A DNA stretch of 64,000 nucleotides from Deltaproteobacteria bacterium (GTDB taxonomy: Bacteria > JADJOY01). The stretch lies in NCBI GenBank assembly GCA_016713535.1, contig JADJOY010000008.1:62001-126000 (forward strand), given 5' to 3'. Made by a program: the position numbers and the translations under genes. Shown in pieces: positions 25,789 to 35,126 of this stretch. The notes under the pieces were generated by a model. That model worked only from the letters and a program-made list of their open reading frames with translations. It had not been told where the DNA came from and searched no databases. Each line of letters starts with the position of its first letter. The first letter of the stretch is position 1.

Positions 25789-27129
25789 TCACGCGGTGGA
25801 CGAGCCGGCCTCCGACGCGCGCGCCTTCGCCTCGCGGTTGCTGCCCACCGGCACGAGCACACCCTGGCGGATGGCGTGGATCACGCCCGGCTTCACGTCC
25901 GCCGGGATGCGCTGGAGCACGACGTTCGGATCCTCGATGATCATGACGCCGTTCGGGATCGCCCGCCCCGGAGCCAGCGAGATCCGGCCCCAGAGCTGTG
26001 CCTCGTGGCCGATGCACGCGCCGAGCCCCGACGTGCCGGTGGCCACGACCTTGCCGCGATGCTCGATCGTGACCGGTCCCTTCAGGTTCAGGTCGTACGC
26101 CCGCACCTCGCCGCCGAAGGACGCGTTCCGACCGAACAAGCTCGCCTGCACCAGACTGACCCTGCAACCCGGGTAACACACCGCGGCGTTGAAGGCCGGT
26201 CGGTGGATGAGGTGGGTGCCGGAGCCGATCACCGAGTTGAGCGACTCGCCCCACGGGTCGATGGTCACGTGGTCCCCGATCACGCTCAGCGCGACCATGC
26301 AGTAGGGGCCGATCTCGACGTCGTCCCCGAGCTCGCTCGCGATCACCGTCGCGGTCGGATGGATCCGGCACCGCTTGCCGCGGACCACGATGTGACGTCC
26401 GACGTGCTGCACGAGCGTCGCGCTGCTCAACGTGGCGTGGAAGCCGGTGAGGGCCCGCACGAGCTGCACCGGCAGGTACGTCACGAGCGCCCACAGGATC
26501 TTGAGGATCAGCCACGCGGCGCGCCGCGGCTGGAATGCTTGCCGCGCGCCCCACACCGGCAGCGAGAGCACGTTCGCCGCCCAGACGTGGTACCAGCTCT
26601 CGATGCGGATCGCCTGGTGCAAGGTGACCGGCATGTGCTGACGGGGGCGCCCTGGCACGTCCTGGGCTCGCCACACCGCGACGTTCCACGCCTTGGCTCG
26701 GGTGACGAGGGGGCGTGCGCCTTCGTAGTCGGTGGGCTCCGCCGAGCCTTTCGAGCGATCGACGCGCACGAGCGGATAGATCCAGATCCGCTGGTCGCCT
26801 TCGCCTTCGCTGCGCAGCTCCTGCATCGGCGTGGTGAAGCGGGTGAAGGGCGACTCGGCGAGCCCGAGCGCGACCGTGCCCGAGACGTGCCGCGCGGCCT
26901 TGAGGAACTCGTAGAGCAGCGCTCCCGTGACGTAGAGGTTGTCGGGCAGCAGCAGGTACTTCTCGCCGCTCGCCTGCGAGGGATCGTCGATCCGCACCGG
27001 CTCGAGCTCGAGCCGGCGCAGGAGCCGATCCATCTGGACGTCGAGCGGCTCGTTGAGGATCCGCGACACCGAGGCCGGATCGCCGAGCGGCTCGATCACG
27101 GTGTGACTGGGATAGATGAACGCTTTCAT
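25789..27129 (-). CDS. Left-handed beta-helix (hexapeptide) protein
   Basis: A 446-aa protein. The N-terminal 150 residues look like a sugar-nucleotidyltransferase-type or adaptor domain of unclear fold, followed by two possible membrane or amphipathic helices (LILKILWALVTYLPVQL), then hexapeptide repeats (IHPTATVIASELGDDVEIGPYCMVALSVIGDHVTI and on) that form a left-handed beta-helix as in acyltransferases and GlmU-like enzymes. ATG 27129 has GGAG 5 nt upstream. Substrate and reaction not assignable. Confidence 0.65.
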   Translation of the reverse strand: MKAFIYPSHTVIEPLGDPASVSRILNEPLDVQMDRLLRRLELEPVRIDDPSQASGEKYLLLPDNLYVTGALLYEFLKAARHVSGTVALGLAESPFTRFTTPMQELRSEGEGDQRIWIYPLVRVDRSKGSAEPTDYEGARPLVTRAKAWNVAVWRAQDVPGRPRQHMPVTLHQAIRIESWYHVWAANVLSLPVWGARQAFQPRRAAWLILKILWALVTYLPVQLVRALTGFHATLSSATLVQHVGRHIVVRGKRCRIHPTATVIASELGDDVEIGPYCMVALSVIGDHVTIDPWGESLNSVIGSGTHLIHRPAFNAAVCYPGCRVSLVQASLFGRNASFGGEVRAYDLNLKGPVTIEHRGKVVATGTSGLGACIGHEAQLWGRISLAPGRAIPNGVMIIEDPNVVLQRIPADVKPGVIHAIRQGVLVPVGSNREAKARASEAGSSTA

Positions 27130-27279
27130 GGCCGCTCCGATGGGGCAGGGTGAGCGCGGGGCGAGCGGATATACGCCACCCATGCGCTTGCCATCAATCC
27201 CGTCAAGCCCTAAATCCGACGGGCTTCACGACGGCCGCTGCCAGGGGACGTGGCCTGGGAGCGCTCGCGAGGCGCGCGA

Positions 27280-28606
27280 ATGATCGTTCATCGAGGTCTT
27301 CGACTGGTCTGGATCGCGTGGCTCGCGGCGCGCGTCGCCGTGAGTTACGGGCTCGCCTGGCTGCGTGCGGCGTCGGTCCCGGACGAGGGCAGGGCGGCAT
27401 GGTGGAGCGCGATCCACCGCGCCAACGCGGAGCGCATCTATCGCACCAGCGTGGGGCTGCGCGGCGCGTTCCTGAAGGTGGGCCAGTTCGTGAGCACCCG
27501 CATCGATCTGGTGCCTACCGAATACGTGGAGGTGCTGTCGCGGCTCCAGGATCAGGTGCCGCCGCCCCTATGCCGTGATCGCCGCGCAGATCCGCCACGA
27601 GCTCGGCAAGGGTCCCGACGAGGTCTTCGCGTGGTTCGATCACCGGCCCGTCGCGGCCGCGTCGCTCGGTCAGGTTCACGAGGCGCGCACCGCCGACGGG
27701 GTGCGGGTCGCGGTCAAGGTCCAGTTCCCACACATGGAGCCGATCGTCCTCGGCGATCTCGAGAACCTGCGCCTCGCCGCGCGCTTGGTGGCGCGTTTCC
27801 GGCCCCACCTCGACGTCGTCGGCATCGCCAACGAGCTGGTGCGCTACATCGGCGAGGAGGTCGACTACGTCCAGGAGGGACGAAACGCCGAGCGCTTCCA
27901 CGAGGCCTTCAAGGCCCGCCCCGACGTGGTTGTGCCGCGCATCCACTGGGAGACCACCACGCGGCGGGTGATCACCATGGACTTCATCGAGGGCCGGCGG
28001 ATCACCACCGACCTCGAGGAGGCGGAGCGGGCTGGCGAGGGTGGGCGCGAGCGCATCGATCGGGTGTGCTCGACGCTCGTCGACGCGTTCTGCAAGCAAA
28101 CGCTGGAGGATGGGTTCTTCCATGCCGACCCCCATCCCGGGAACTTCCTGGTGACGCCGGACGGTCGGCTCGGGTTGGTCGACTTCGGCTGCGCGAAGCC
28201 GATCCCGATCGAGTCCCGGGAGGACTACGTGAAGCTGGCCCAGGCGCTGGTGCAGAAGGACGGCGCGAGCATGGCGCGGAGCTTCCACGCGCTCGGCTTT
28301 CGCACCCGGGACGACGACCCGACGGTGCTCGAGCAGCTCGGCACCACCTACATGGCGGTGTTCATGGCCGAGCGTGCGTCGGACTTCCGCGGCCTCGACT
28401 TCGAGAAGCTGTGGCGCGACATGATGAGCTCGGTGCGCGCCAATCCGGTCACGGTGCCGCAGGACTTCGTGCTCCTCGGCCGCGTGTTCGTGGCGCTCAC
28501 CTCGATCACGCTCCAGTTCCGGCCGAACGTGAGCTACTTCCGCATCCTCGCGCCGTACCTGCTGAACGTGCTGATGGCCTCGCGCGCCCGCGTGCCGCTC
28601 GCCTGA
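27280..28606 (+). CDS. AarF/UbiB family kinase-like protein (frameshifted)
   Basis: ABC1/UbiB atypical kinase, 441 aa after correction. GAFLKVGQFVSTRIDLVP is the KxGQ signature, AAASLGQVHEA the A-rich nucleotide loop, VAVKVQFPHM the VAVK lysine, HADPHPGNFLV the catalytic loop and LVDFGCAK the metal-binding DFG. ATG 27280 has GAGG 7 nt upstream. The frame breaks in CCCC at 27565-27568; deleting one C gives QVPPPYAVIAAQI. Members support ubiquinone synthesis or lipid homeostasis; no quinone genes lie nearby. Convergent with the PLP enzyme. Confidence 0.9.
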
Positions 28607-28621
28607 ACCGGCGGCGAGCGG
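28595..28621. terminator. Bidirectional terminator hairpin
   Basis: CCGCTCGCC, 9-nt loop with the stop codon of the kinase gene, GGCGAGCGG: a perfect 9-bp stem between convergent genes. Confidence 0.6.
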
Positions 28622-28635
28622 GCCGTGAGCCGCGC

Positions 28636-29739
28636 TCAGCGCGCGGCGAGCGCGTCGGCCTCGGCGCGCGCCACGCGCGAGACCAGGGACGCGGGGATTC
28701 GCGCCGCGGCGAGCGTCGCCGCGGACTCGGTCGGGGGCGACGAGCTCAGGGTGTGCCAGAACAGCACGTTCTTGCCACGGAAGCTCGGCTGGGTGACGTG
28801 CTCGATCATCCCCGCCATCGCCTTGGCGGTGTAGGTGGTGTCCAGGGTGAGCCCCTCGAGCTCGGCGAGGCGTCGCTGCGCGTCGAGGCCTGAGGCCGTC
28901 GCGTGTCCGTAGCCGGCGCCGAGCTGGCCGAACCGGAGGCTGAAGCGCTCGAAACCGTGGCCGATGCGCTTGACGTCGGGGACCGCGGCGATCAGGTGCC
29001 GCCGAACCTTCCGCACCAGCCGATCGACCCGGTCGGTGGTGGCGCCAGGCGGGGGGAGCACCGCGATCCCGACGACCCAGGTCTCGAGGCCGGCGAGCGC
29101 GAACCCCGCCACGAGGCCGGCCATCGTGCCGAGCGACCCCGCTGGCAGGTACACGAAGTCGGGGCGGGGAAGCTCGCCGGCTCGCACCTGCTCCGCGAGC
29201 TCGAGCCCCGCCGACACGTAACCCAGATTGCCGACCACCGACGAGCCGCCAGGCGGGATCAGGTACGTGTCGGGCGCCAGGCCCAGCCACGCCGGCAGCA
29301 CCGCGGCCGCGACCTCGGGGACGTACGTGAGCTCGAGATGGAGCGTGCGCCGGGCGTGGACGCAGGTTCGACGCAGGTTCTCGATGGCATGCCGGTGAAG
29401 CGGGCCGTTCACCAGCACCGCCGTCGTGTCGATGCCCAGCTCTCGCGCGTGGATCGCCGTGGCGAGCGCGTGGTGGCTGCCGATCACGCCGAACGTGACC
29501 AGCGACCGAGCGCCCCGTCGAGCGGCGTCGGCGAGCAGGAACTCGAGCTTGCGCGGCTTGTTGCCGCCGTAGAGGGGGCTCGAGAGGTCATCCCGCTTCA
29601 CCCACACCGTCGGCCCGCCGAGGGCGCTGGTGAGGCGCTCGAGCGGCTGGACCGGCGTGGGGCCGGGGAGGACCGAGTGGTGCGGGAAGGCGTTCGCGAA
29701 CCCCCGGTCGTACCGAAACAACGCCGGTACCGGGCTCAT
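28636..29739 (-). CDS. PLP-dependent ACC deaminase / D-cysteine desulfhydrase family
   Basis: A 367-aa fold type II PLP enzyme. Lys61 in YGGNKPRKLEFLL is the expected Schiff-base lysine; LPAGSLGTMAGLVAG is the phosphate-binding loop. ATG 29739 has GAGG 7 nt upstream; similarity begins PALFRYDRG. The family holds 1-aminocyclopropane-1-carboxylate deaminases and D-cysteine desulfhydrases; distinguishing residues were not resolved. The 63-aa gene lies just upstream on the same strand. Confidence 0.87.
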   Translation of the reverse strand: MSPVPALFRYDRGFANAFPHHSVLPGPTPVQPLERLTSALGGPTVWVKRDDLSSPLYGGNKPRKLEFLLADAARRGARSLVTFGVIGSHHALATAIHARELGIDTTAVLVNGPLHRHAIENLRRTCVHARRTLHLELTYVPEVAAAVLPAWLGLAPDTYLIPPGGSSVVGNLGYVSAGLELAEQVRAGELPRPDFVYLPAGSLGTMAGLVAGFALAGLETWVVGIAVLPPPGATTDRVDRLVRKVRRHLIAAVPDVKRIGHGFERFSLRFGQLGAGYGHATASGLDAQRRLAELEGLTLDTTYTAKAMAGMIEHVTQPSFRGKNVLFWHTLSSSPPTESAATLAAARIPASLVSRVARAEADALAAR

Positions 29740-29755
29740 CGCACCACCTCTTCGT

Positions 29756-29947
29756 TCAGCCTTCGCTGGCAGCGATCGTGCGACGGATCTCGGCACCGAG
29801 CGAGCGCCGGCTGGTGTCGGCGTCGTTTTTCTCCTCGGCGCGCTTGGCGGTGCGCGGGATCTCCATCCAGAGCTTCTTGAGCTCGTTGGGATCACGCTTG
29901 GTGGCGGAGGCGTACTTGCGGAGCAGGCGGGCGCGCTTGGCGTTCAT
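29756..29947 (-). CDS. Conserved small basic protein (63 aa)
   Basis: MNAKRARLLRKYASATKRDP followed by a charged helical region and a C-terminal RRSLGAEIRRTIA. Strong GAGGAG ribosome binding site 6 nt before ATG 29947. Basic, no signal or membrane segment; looks like a nucleic-acid-associated or ribosome-associated small protein but no family is assigned. Confidence 0.6.
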   Translation of the reverse strand: MNAKRARLLRKYASATKRDPNELKKLWMEIPRTAKRAEEKNDADTSRRSLGAEIRRTIAASEG

Positions 29948-30087
29948 GTTCTCTCCTCGGGCGAATCGACAAACCGAAAGAGTTAATGGAATCGCCGCGC
30001 TCCTTCAAGGGACCGGGGTCCGGGACCGTGTCGGCGACGGCGCGCTGCCGGGCCGGCGCGCGCCGTCCGGCCCGCGTCGCGGCCTGC

Positions 30088-30093
30088 TATGCT
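30088..30093 (+). promoter_or_regulatory. Candidate -10 of the permease-SPFH operon
   Basis: TATGCT 40 nt before ATG 30134. Same hexamer precedes the megasynthase gene at 51122. Confidence 0.3.
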
Positions 30094-30133
30094 CCGCAGC
30101 GCTTCGCCCTCGATCGGGCGGCCCGATCCCACG

Positions 30134-32450
30134 ATGCTCGACTTTCTGGCTCGCTTCGCGGAAGCGCTTTGGGTGGTGTTCCGCGAGTCGTCGTTCTACC
30201 TGTTGCTCGGCTTCACCGCGGCGGGGCTCCTCCACGCCTTGGTGCCGGCGAGCCTGATCCGGAAGCTCCTCGGCCGGCGTCGCATCCGCTCGATCCTCGT
30301 CGCCTCCCTGGTCGGCGTGCCGCTGCCGTTGTGCTCGTGCTCGGTGGTGCCGACGGCCATCGCGCTGCGGCGGCGGGGCGCGAGCCGCGGCGCCACCGTG
30401 TCGTTCCTGGTCTCCACGCCCGAGACGGGGGTCGACTCGATCGCCCTGACCTGGGGGCTGATGGGCTGGTTGATGGCGCTGTTCCGGCCGCTCGCCGCGT
30501 TCGTGACCGCGCTGGTCGCGGGGCTCGCGGTCGAGGTCCTGGGACACGACGACGAGGATTCGAGAGCCGCTGGCGATCCGGCGGCGGCCCCGGCCCTGCC
30601 CGCTGATCCGTGCTGCCACGACTCGTCCGGAGCGAGCGCGTCAGGCGCGAGCTCGTCGGCGGTGTCGGCGATCCCGACGGTGCACGAGCACGGCGCCCAC
30701 GGTCACGATCATGACCACGGGGACGGGCGGGATTCGTCGGCGGTGGTGGGCCTCGACGCGGCCGCTGGCGCCCCCGAAGGCCCCTGGCTGAATCGGGTGA
30801 TCCGGTACGGGTTCCGGGATCTCCTCGACGATCTCTCGCACTGGCTGCTGTTCGGCCTCATCGTCAGCGCGCTGGTCTCGGCGTTCGTGCCGGCGACGAT
30901 CGTCGAGCGATTCCTCGGACGCGGCATCGTGCCGATGCTGATGATGGCGCTCATCGGGGTGCCGCTCTACATCTGTGCGTCCGCGTCCACTCCGATCGCG
31001 GCGTCCCTGATGCTGAAGGGCATGAGCCCGGGCGCCGCGCTGGTGTTCCTGCTCACGGGTCCGGCCACGAACGTCGGCTCGATCGTGCTCCTGACCGGCT
31101 ACTTCGGCAGCCGCGTCGTGGCGATCTACGTCGCGGTGGTGGCGCTGCTCAGCATCGCGTTCGGGATGCTGCTCGATCTGGTGATCGCGTCGACCGGCAT
31201 CAAGCCCGTGTTAGCGATGGGCTCGGCGGGCGGCTTGCCGGCGCCGCTGCAGCTCGGCGCGACGCTGGTGTTCGTCGTGCTGCTGCTCGCGAGCGTGGCC
31301 CGGGCGCCAGTCCCGGCCGAGTTCGCGCGGATCGCCGCGCGGATCCACGCGCTGTCGGGCGTCGCGATCACGCGCCGCGCGCTCGCACGCGCGGGCTTCG
31401 CGCTCGCCGTGGCGGGCTGGCTCTCGACCAGCTTGCTGACCGTGAAGCCGGGCGAACGTGGCGCGATCCTGCGCTTCGGCCGGCTGGTGGCGAGCGATCT
31501 GGAGCCGGGCAGCTACGTCCACGCGCCGGTGCCGATCGGCCGCGGCTCGGTGGTGGCGGTCGATCGGTCGCGCACGCTGGACGTGGGCTTCCGCACGGTC
31601 ACGCCCGACCCGGGGCGCGTCTCGACGGGCGAGCCGCGCCGGGTGAAGGACGCCCGGGAGGGGTACTTCCTGACCGGTGACGAGAACCTCGTGGACATCA
31701 ACCTCACCGTGGAATACCGCGCCAAGGATCCCGTCCGGTTCGGCTTCCAGGTGGCCGATCCCGAGGCGCTGGTGCGCGCCGCTGCCCGCGCGGCGGTGGT
31801 CGAGGTGATCGGCAACCAGCCGATCGACGAGATCTACGCCGAGGGCCGGGCGCAGGTGGAGCGCGACACGCACCGCCGCGTCCAGGACGAGCTCGACCGC
31901 TACGGCGCCGGTATCGAGCTCACGCGGGTAGCGCTGCTCGAGGTGCATGCGCCGACACTCGTGCACTGGAACTTCCGCGACGTCGCGTCGGCGCGCGGAT
32001 GCATTCACGGCCGAGCAGACTGCACAGGGCTACGTCGCCGAGACGCTGCCGAGGGCGCGCGGGGACGCGGCGACCGCTGCCGCCGAAGCCGCGTCGGCTC
32101 GAGTCGCGGAGATCGCCCGCGCCTCCGCGGAGGCGTCGGCGTTCGAGACCCAGGCTTCCGCCTTCGCCGCGTCCCGCGACCTGACGGGGCTCAGGCTCTA
32201 CCTGGAGACGATGGAGGCCGCGCTGCCCGGGGTGCGAAAGGTGGTTCGGCCGGGCGCCGCCGGGAGCGGCGCGCTGGACCTCTGGATGATGCCGACCAGC
32301 GGCGCGCCCGCGGCGACCGGCACCCAGCCGGCCGGGTCCGGCAAGCTGACGCCTTCGACGACCCAGGCCGGTGACGAGACGCAGCCCGAGAGCCCGTTCC
32401 TGAAGGCACTGCGAAGGAGCAGCGGCCCGGGCCAGGGGACCAACCCATGA
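30134..32450 (+). CDS. SO_0444-type metal permease fused to HflK-like SPFH domain (frameshifted)
   Basis: About 771 aa after correction. Residues 1-390 are a two-block permease (YraQ/ArsP_1 family, SO_0444 Cu/Zn efflux type): PLPLCSCSVVPTAIALRRRG with two cysteines, STPETGVDS, a CC motif and a His-rich loop (HEHGAHGHDHDHGDG, near 190) likely to bind metal, and the second block ASASTPIAASLMLKGMSPGAA/TGPATNVGS. Without a stop it runs into an HflK-like domain: membrane segment ALAVAGWLSTSL, KPGERGAILRFGRLV, DINLTVEYRAKDP, and a coiled tail to RLYLETMEAALPGVRKVV. A +1 shift near 31990 breaks the tail; dropping one base gives DVASARDAFTAEQ. First gene of a three-gene operon. Confidence 0.8.
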
Positions 32451-32460
32451 GGTGGACTCG

Positions 32461-33372
32461 ATGAAACCGTGGCTTCGAGCGCTGGTCGCGGCCGCGATCG
32501 TGGCGGCGCTCGCGCAGTCGTGCTTGTTCGTCGTCGACGTGACCCAGTTCGCGGTCGTCACGCGCCTCGGCAAGCTTCGCCAGGTGGTGCTCGCCGATGA
32601 GCGAGGCCTGCACGTCAAGCTGCCACCGCCGATCGAGACCGTCACCAAGCTGGACGCGCGCATCCAGGTCCTCGACCTGCCGCAGGCCGAGTATCTGACC
32701 AACGACAAGACCAACGTCACCGTCGAGACGTATTGCGTCTGGCGCATCGGTGATCCGCTCAAATTCCTGCAGACCGTCGCGACACCCAAGGGCGCCGAGG
32801 CTCGCCTCGGCATCCTGATCGGCTCGGAGCTCGGCGCGGCTCTCGGTGGCGTGCCGTTCGCCCGCCTGGTGAGCACGGAAGCCGACCAGAACCGCTTCAC
32901 CGACGTGCTCGGCGGCATCACCCGGACCACGGCGACCGAGTCGAAGCGCTACGGCATCGACATCCTCGACGTGCGCGTGAAGCGGCTCAACTTCCCCGAT
33001 CAGAACCAGTCGAGCGTGTTCGATCGGATGCGCGCCGAGCGGGATCGCATCGCCAAGCGCTTCCGCTCCGAAGGCGAGGAGGAGTCACTCAAGATCCGCG
33101 CCGAGGCCGATCAGGAGAAGAGCCGCATCCTCGCCGAAGCGCGCGCCGAGGCCGAGCGCGTGCGCGGGCAGGGGGAAGCCGAGTCGACACGGATCTTCGG
33201 CGAGGCGCTCGCGAAGGACCCCGAGTTCTATCGCTACCTGCGCACCTTGCAGGCGTACCGCAAGATCCTCGACGCGCAGACCACGCTCATCCTGCCGGGT
33301 GACAGCGAGCTGATGCGCCTCCTCACCCGGGGACAGTCGGGGGACGCGGCGAAGCCGCCGACCAAACCGTGA
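32461..33372 (+). CDS. HflC-like SPFH/band 7 protein
   Basis: A 303-aa protein: N-terminal membrane anchor WLRALVAAAIVAALAQSCLFVV, SPFH domain (VTQFAVVTRLGKLRQVV, VETYCVWRIGDPLKFLQTV), and a long Ala/Glu/Arg coiled coil (EGEEESLKIRAEADQEKSR) ending in YRYLRTLQAYRKILD. Matches HflC, which with HflK forms a membrane cage around FtsH. ATG 32461 has GAGG 8 nt upstream and lies 10 nt after the HflK-like stop. No ftsH or hfq nearby, so it may serve the fused permease instead. Confidence 0.88.
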   Translation: MKPWLRALVAAAIVAALAQSCLFVVDVTQFAVVTRLGKLRQVVLADERGLHVKLPPPIETVTKLDARIQVLDLPQAEYLTNDKTNVTVETYCVWRIGDPLKFLQTVATPKGAEARLGILIGSELGAALGGVPFARLVSTEADQNRFTDVLGGITRTTATESKRYGIDILDVRVKRLNFPDQNQSSVFDRMRAERDRIAKRFRSEGEEESLKIRAEADQEKSRILAEARAEAERVRGQGEAESTRIFGEALAKDPEFYRYLRTLQAYRKILDAQTTLILPGDSELMRLLTRGQSGDAAKPPTKP

Positions 33373-34348
33373 GCTCGACGGTGACGCCTGCCCCCGCCGC
33401 GGAGCCGCGGCGCCCTCACGCAGTACGCACGCGCGGACGCTCGCGCTCGCCATCGCCACCGTCGTGGTGCTCGCCTGGCTGGCCACCGGCTTCTACACGG
33501 TGCGCGCCAGCGAGGGAGAGATCGGCGTCGCGACCGCGCTGGGACGCGTGGTCGCCGACCACGTGCCGCCCGGCGTCCACTGGAACTGGCCCTGGCCGCT
33601 CGGCCGCGCGGCGAGGGTGAAGGTGGCCGAGCCGCTCACGATGAGCGTGGGCTACAGGATCTCCGACGATCTGCGCGGGCTGAACCCGACCCCCGCCGAG
33701 ACCCAGTGGCTCTCCGGCAACACCAACATCGTCGAGGTCCGGGCGGTGCTGCAGTACGTCGTCGAGGACCCCGCCGCGTACCTCTATGGCGGTGCGGAGC
33801 AGGCCGGCCTGGTGTTGCGGCGGGCCGCCGAGGCCGCGTTCACGGAGGTGCTGGGGGCGATCGAGGTCGACCGAGCGCTGACCTCGGGCCAGAACGTCGT
33901 GCTCGAGAAGGTCAAGGCCGCCACGAATCAACGGCTCGTCGCGTACTCGACGGGCATCCGCGTCGTGACCGCGAGCTTCAAGTCGATCGACCCCGCGAGC
34001 CCGGTGCGCAGCGCGTTCCGGCAGGTACAGGACGCCGAGGCGGAGCGCGGGCGCCTCGTCAACGCGGCGAAGGGCTACTCGAACGACCTGCTTCCCAAGG
34101 CGCGCGGCGAGGCCCGGGGCATCGTGACCCAGGCGAAGGCCGCGGCCGACGCGCGGATCCAGGCGACGACGAGGCGAGACCGATCGGTTCATCTCGGTGC
34201 TCGCAGAGTACAAGCGCGCCCCCAGCGCACCCGCGAGCGGCTCTACCTCGAGGCGCTGGAGGAGATCCTGCCGCGGGTACGGGTGGTGGTGTCGGACGGC
34301 GACGCCAACGGCAAGGACGTCGACCTCCACCTGCTCCAGCCGCCGTGA
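33369..34348 (+). CDS. Second HflK-like SPFH protein (frameshifted)
   Basis: GTG 33369 overlaps the hflC-like stop (GTGA). N-terminal membrane segment RTLALAIATVVVLAWLATGF, then SPFH motifs ASEGEIGVATALGRVV, PPGVHWNWPWPLGRA, NIVEVRAVLQYVVEDP and a C-terminal RERLYLEALEEILPRV typical of HflK. Three indels are apparent: one near 33425 (before the membrane segment) and a compensating pair near 34172 and 34230, between which the correct frame reads GETDRFISVLAEYKRAPS. Length 980 = 3x326+2 fits a net -1. About 326 aa after correction. Confidence 0.8.
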
Positions 34349-34351
34349 CCG

Positions 34352-34369
34352 GCGCCGGGCGTCCGGCGC
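34352..34369. terminator. Bidirectional terminator hairpin
   Basis: GCGCCGG, loop GCGT, CCGGCGC between two convergent stop codons. Confidence 0.55.
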
Positions 34370-35103
34370 TCACGCACCGCGCAAGAAGAGGAGCTTGAGG
34401 TTCCAGGCCGCGTGGGTGAGCGCGGACCCCGCGAGCCCGTAGCTCGCGTAGGCGCCGCCGAAGAGCAGGTTCGCTGCGAGGCCGAAAGCGAGCCCGGCCC
34501 AGTCGAGGCCCTCGGGGAGGGCTCCGGCGTGGAGGAAGCGCCGCTCGAGCGTGAACGTGAAGAAGGTGGTCCAGAGCGCGTGCAGCACGAGCGCCGCGCG
34601 CGGCCTCCGCAAGAACGCCGCAAGAAGCGTGAGGAAGCACATGCGGGCGATCGCCTCCTGGGCGAGCACGCTACCGGCGTAGAGAGCGGCCGATTCGGCG
34701 GCGGTGGAGCCGTAGAGGCCGGGTGCCGCGAGGGCGTGGCCGCGATCGAACAGCCATCCCGAGATGGCACCCCCGACGAGCCCGGTGAGGACGAACGCGG
34801 GTAGACGGACGAGCGGTCGCGGGGCGGTGGGCGCGCGCGCCAGGCCCGGGAAGTCCGCTCGGTGCCGCCACATGAGGCCGATGAAAGCGGCGAGGGCGAC
34901 CTCCAGCGCCAGCAGGATCGCGTGCGCCGAAGCGGCCGCGTGCGGGCGAGGCCGCCCAGGAGATGTCCGGGGTTGCGCGTGAAGAGCACCACGCTCGACG
35001 GATGCGAGACCACCGCCGCCACCGCGGCGAAGGCCAGCGCGCGTGGCGTGGTGTACGCGAGCCTCTCGCCGAAGGGCGGCTCGGGCGGGCGACGATCGGT
35101 CAT
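34370..35103 (-). CDS. CPBP-like integral membrane protein (frameshifted)
   Basis: About 244 aa after correction, six or so membrane segments. Starts MTDRRPPEPPFGERLAYTTP (ATG 35103); the frame is lost near 34950 and restored by adding one base, giving GLARTAAASAHAILLALEVA. The second half has QEAIARMCFLTLLAAFLRRP and LTHAAWNLKLLFL, reminiscent of CAAX-protease/CPBP membrane proteins (EExxR helix replaced by QEAIAR, HxxxN helix kept as HAAWN). Not a confident protease. Follows the MNIO gene by 23 bp. Confidence 0.6.
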
Positions 35104-35126
35104 CGGGGTGTGGCGCGGCGCGAGGC

